Shown here: one piece after another, positions 6,095 to 7,066 of the stretch
Layout: each line of letters begins with the position of its first letter
Position numbering within the stretch: the first letter of the stretch is position 1
From: an uncultured Pseudogracilibacillus sp.
GTDB taxonomy: Bacteria > Bacillota > Bacilli > Bacillales > Amphibacillaceae
Assembly (NCBI GenBank): GCA_937960785.1
Contig: CALGOZ010000057.1
Span: forward strand, 1-7,066
Length of the DNA stretch: 7,066 bases
Direction: 5' to 3'
The notes under the pieces: model-generated
The model's input: only the letters and a program-made list of their open reading frames with translations
Told to the model about the DNA's origin: nothing
The model's database searches: none
Translations under genes and position numbers: made by a program

Positions 6095-6873
6095 ATGGGA
6101 CAAGCAAATACATATAATCGTACGACGCTAGTAGCTATTTTATTGCTTGGTGCGTTTATGGCTGTTTTAAATCAAACGTTATTGCTTACAGCTACACCAC
6201 ATATTATGCAGGAGTTTTCGTTAACGGAAAATACAGCCCAGTGGGTTACGACAATTTTCATGTTAATAAACGGTATCATGATTCCGATTTCTGCCTTTTT
6301 AATGGATTTACATCGAGACGGCTTTATTTAGTTTCGATGGTTACCTTTATTGTGGGAACGATTATTAGTGCGATTTCGCTAAATTTTACGATGTTAATGG
6401 TCGGTCGAATCGTCCAAGCTGTCGGAGCGGGAATTATTTTTCCCTTAATTGGTCTTTTGGTTTTTACGATTACGACATTGCCTTTTACAATGTTGACGGA
6501 GACGACCTCGTTAACTTATTTAACGGTCGCTTTTGCTGTGCGGATGATTGGGCTATCGATGGTGATGATGCCAGCGACAACAGCTGGATTAAATGTATTG
6601 CCCAATTCATTAATTCCTCATGGGACAGCGATGATGAATACAATGCGACAAGTGGCAGCTTCGATTGGAACGGGTGCTTTTATTACAATTATGACAATTG
6701 CAGCAAAAGATCCAGAAACTTTCGGTAATAGTGGCTTAATTCACGGTGTAAATGTATCGTTTTACTGGATGACGACCGTAACATTTGTCGGGTTTATTTT
6801 AACACTTTTTATTCAAAGGGCCGAAAAACACGATCAAAGGATGAAAAAAGTACGACAAGCTAAAAACCATTAA
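6095..6873 (+). pseudogene. Broken DHA2-family MFS multidrug efflux transporter
   Basis: Intact relatives (EmrB/LmrB type, 14 membrane segments) are proton-driven drug exporters of about 470-510 residues. The first frame (6095-6331) gives a normal N-terminus, with GAFMAVLNQTLLLTATPHIM (TM1), AQWVTTIFMLINGIMIPISAFLM (TM2), then out-of-family residues and a stop. The family sequence resumes in another frame from about 6307 (FTSRRLYLVSMVTFIVGTII, then MLMVGRIVQAVGAGIIFPL), so a shift lies near 6304-6307; the expected MERFTSRR suggests loss of about 4 bases. A second lesion is inferred near 6445-6455: the protein jumps from the TM4 motif straight to late-segment sequence (GLLVFTITTLPFTML, then MMPATTAGLNVLPN and HGTAMMNTMRQVAASIGTG), so about 200 or more middle residues are missing. 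The ribosome binding site GGGAG (6083-6087) and the stop codon survive, so decay looks recent. It cannot be a working transporter. Confidence 0.88.
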
Positions 6874-6930
6874 TGGAAGTTTTTTAGATATGCTAACTTT
6901 TTTGGGGTATTTCAATGAAATATAAAAAAC

Positions 6931-6962
6931 AAAAAAGTCAATGACAAAATGTCAACTTTTTT
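6931..6962. terminator. Hairpin terminator after the MFS pseudogene
   Basis: AAAAAAGT (6931-6938) pairs with ACTTTTTT (6955-6962), and inside it TGACA (6942-6946) pairs with TGTCA (6950-6954) around an AAA loop, leaving a 3-nt bulge on the left. The A and T runs on the two sides make it usable in both directions. Confidence 0.6.
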
Positions 6963-6995
6963 CGTAAATTTTTTCAACTAATATGAAACGCCTGC

Positions 6996-7011
6996 AAGAA
7001 AGGTCTTTCTT
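6996..7011 (+). promoter_or_regulatory. cre-like palindrome upstream of the off-window gene
   Basis: AAGAAAGGTCTTTCTT consists of perfect 7-bp arms around a central GT. It is identical to the cre-like site before rpoN (2898-2913) except for the two central bases (GT instead of CG). It covers the expected -35 position of the TATAAT box at 7029-7034. The central CG is normally well conserved in cre sites, so CcpA binding is uncertain here. Confidence 0.4.
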
Positions 7012-7028
7012 CCATTTACATGGTGGGG

Positions 7029-7057
7029 TATAATGAAAGTGTATACAATGAAGGAGG
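7029..7057 (+). promoter_or_regulatory. -10 box and ribosome binding site of a gene starting past the window
   Basis: TATAAT (7029-7034) is a perfect -10 box, although the hexamer 17 bp upstream (TTTCTT) is a weak -35. AAGGAGG (7051-7057) is a near-ideal ribosome binding site, and 9 more bases reach the window edge, so a start codon at or just after 7067 is expected. The gene itself is not visible. In several Bacillaceae rpoN lies near the cggR-gapA glycolytic operon, which is only a contextual guess here. Confidence 0.5.
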
Positions 7058-7066
7058 GAAAATATA

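Noticed and set aside
6883..6906. Small TTAG/CTAA hairpin followed by CTTTTTT as a terminator
   Set aside because: The stem is only about 4 bp and AT-rich; the hairpin at 6931-6962 is far better.
7033..7066. Start of a coding frame at ATG 7033 (MKVYTMKEGKY)
   Set aside because: This ATG overlaps the -10 box, and the strong ribosome binding site lies downstream of it, pointing to a start beyond the window.

Overview
The window looks like a stretch of chromosome from a low-GC, Gram-positive, spore-former-type bacterium, most likely a member of the Bacillaceae. The evidence is the AT-rich sequence, strong AGGAGG-type ribosome binding sites, SigA-type promoters, a CcpA cre-like operator and a SigL/RpoN of Bacillus length. 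I cannot name the species.

Layout: 1-160 holds degenerate repeats with GTAAG/CTTAC inverted repeats and no gene. A strong bidirectional hairpin terminator (306-356) closes a minus-strand SulP/SLC26-type anion transporter with a STAS domain (365-2101). That gene has a leader of about 90 nt that could form a pseudoknot. Going the other way, a SigA promoter reads into mscL (mechanosensitive channel, 2473-2847) and then rpoN (sigma-54, 2933-4255). A perfect 16-bp cre-like palindrome sits between mscL and rpoN. A shared hairpin (4281-4312) separates rpoN from the convergent rtcB (RNA ligase, 4358-5542, TTG start).

Upstream of rtcB, on the plus strand, is a non-coding RNA gene with its own near-consensus promoter (5681-5709) and terminator (5926-5959). 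Its roughly 190-nt length, long closing stem made from its two ends, open central bubble and distal hairpins fit 6S RNA, the RNA that binds the SigA RNA polymerase holoenzyme. The track has no entry for it. Next comes a decayed DHA2-family MFS drug-efflux gene (6095-6873) with a frameshift and an inferred large internal deletion. A terminator follows. The window ends with a -10 box, a palindrome and a ribosome binding site for a gene that begins just past base 7066.

Together: two transcription regulators (sigma-54 and probable 6S RNA), two membrane transport or stress proteins and an RNA repair ligase. They look like separately transcribed units, apart from a possible mscL-rpoN read-through. 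I see no CRISPR array, tRNA, rRNA, insertion sequence or phage gene. The region is mostly housekeeping. The parts most worth a second look are the 6S RNA, the pair of nearly identical palindromes at 2898 and 6996, and the sulP leader structure.
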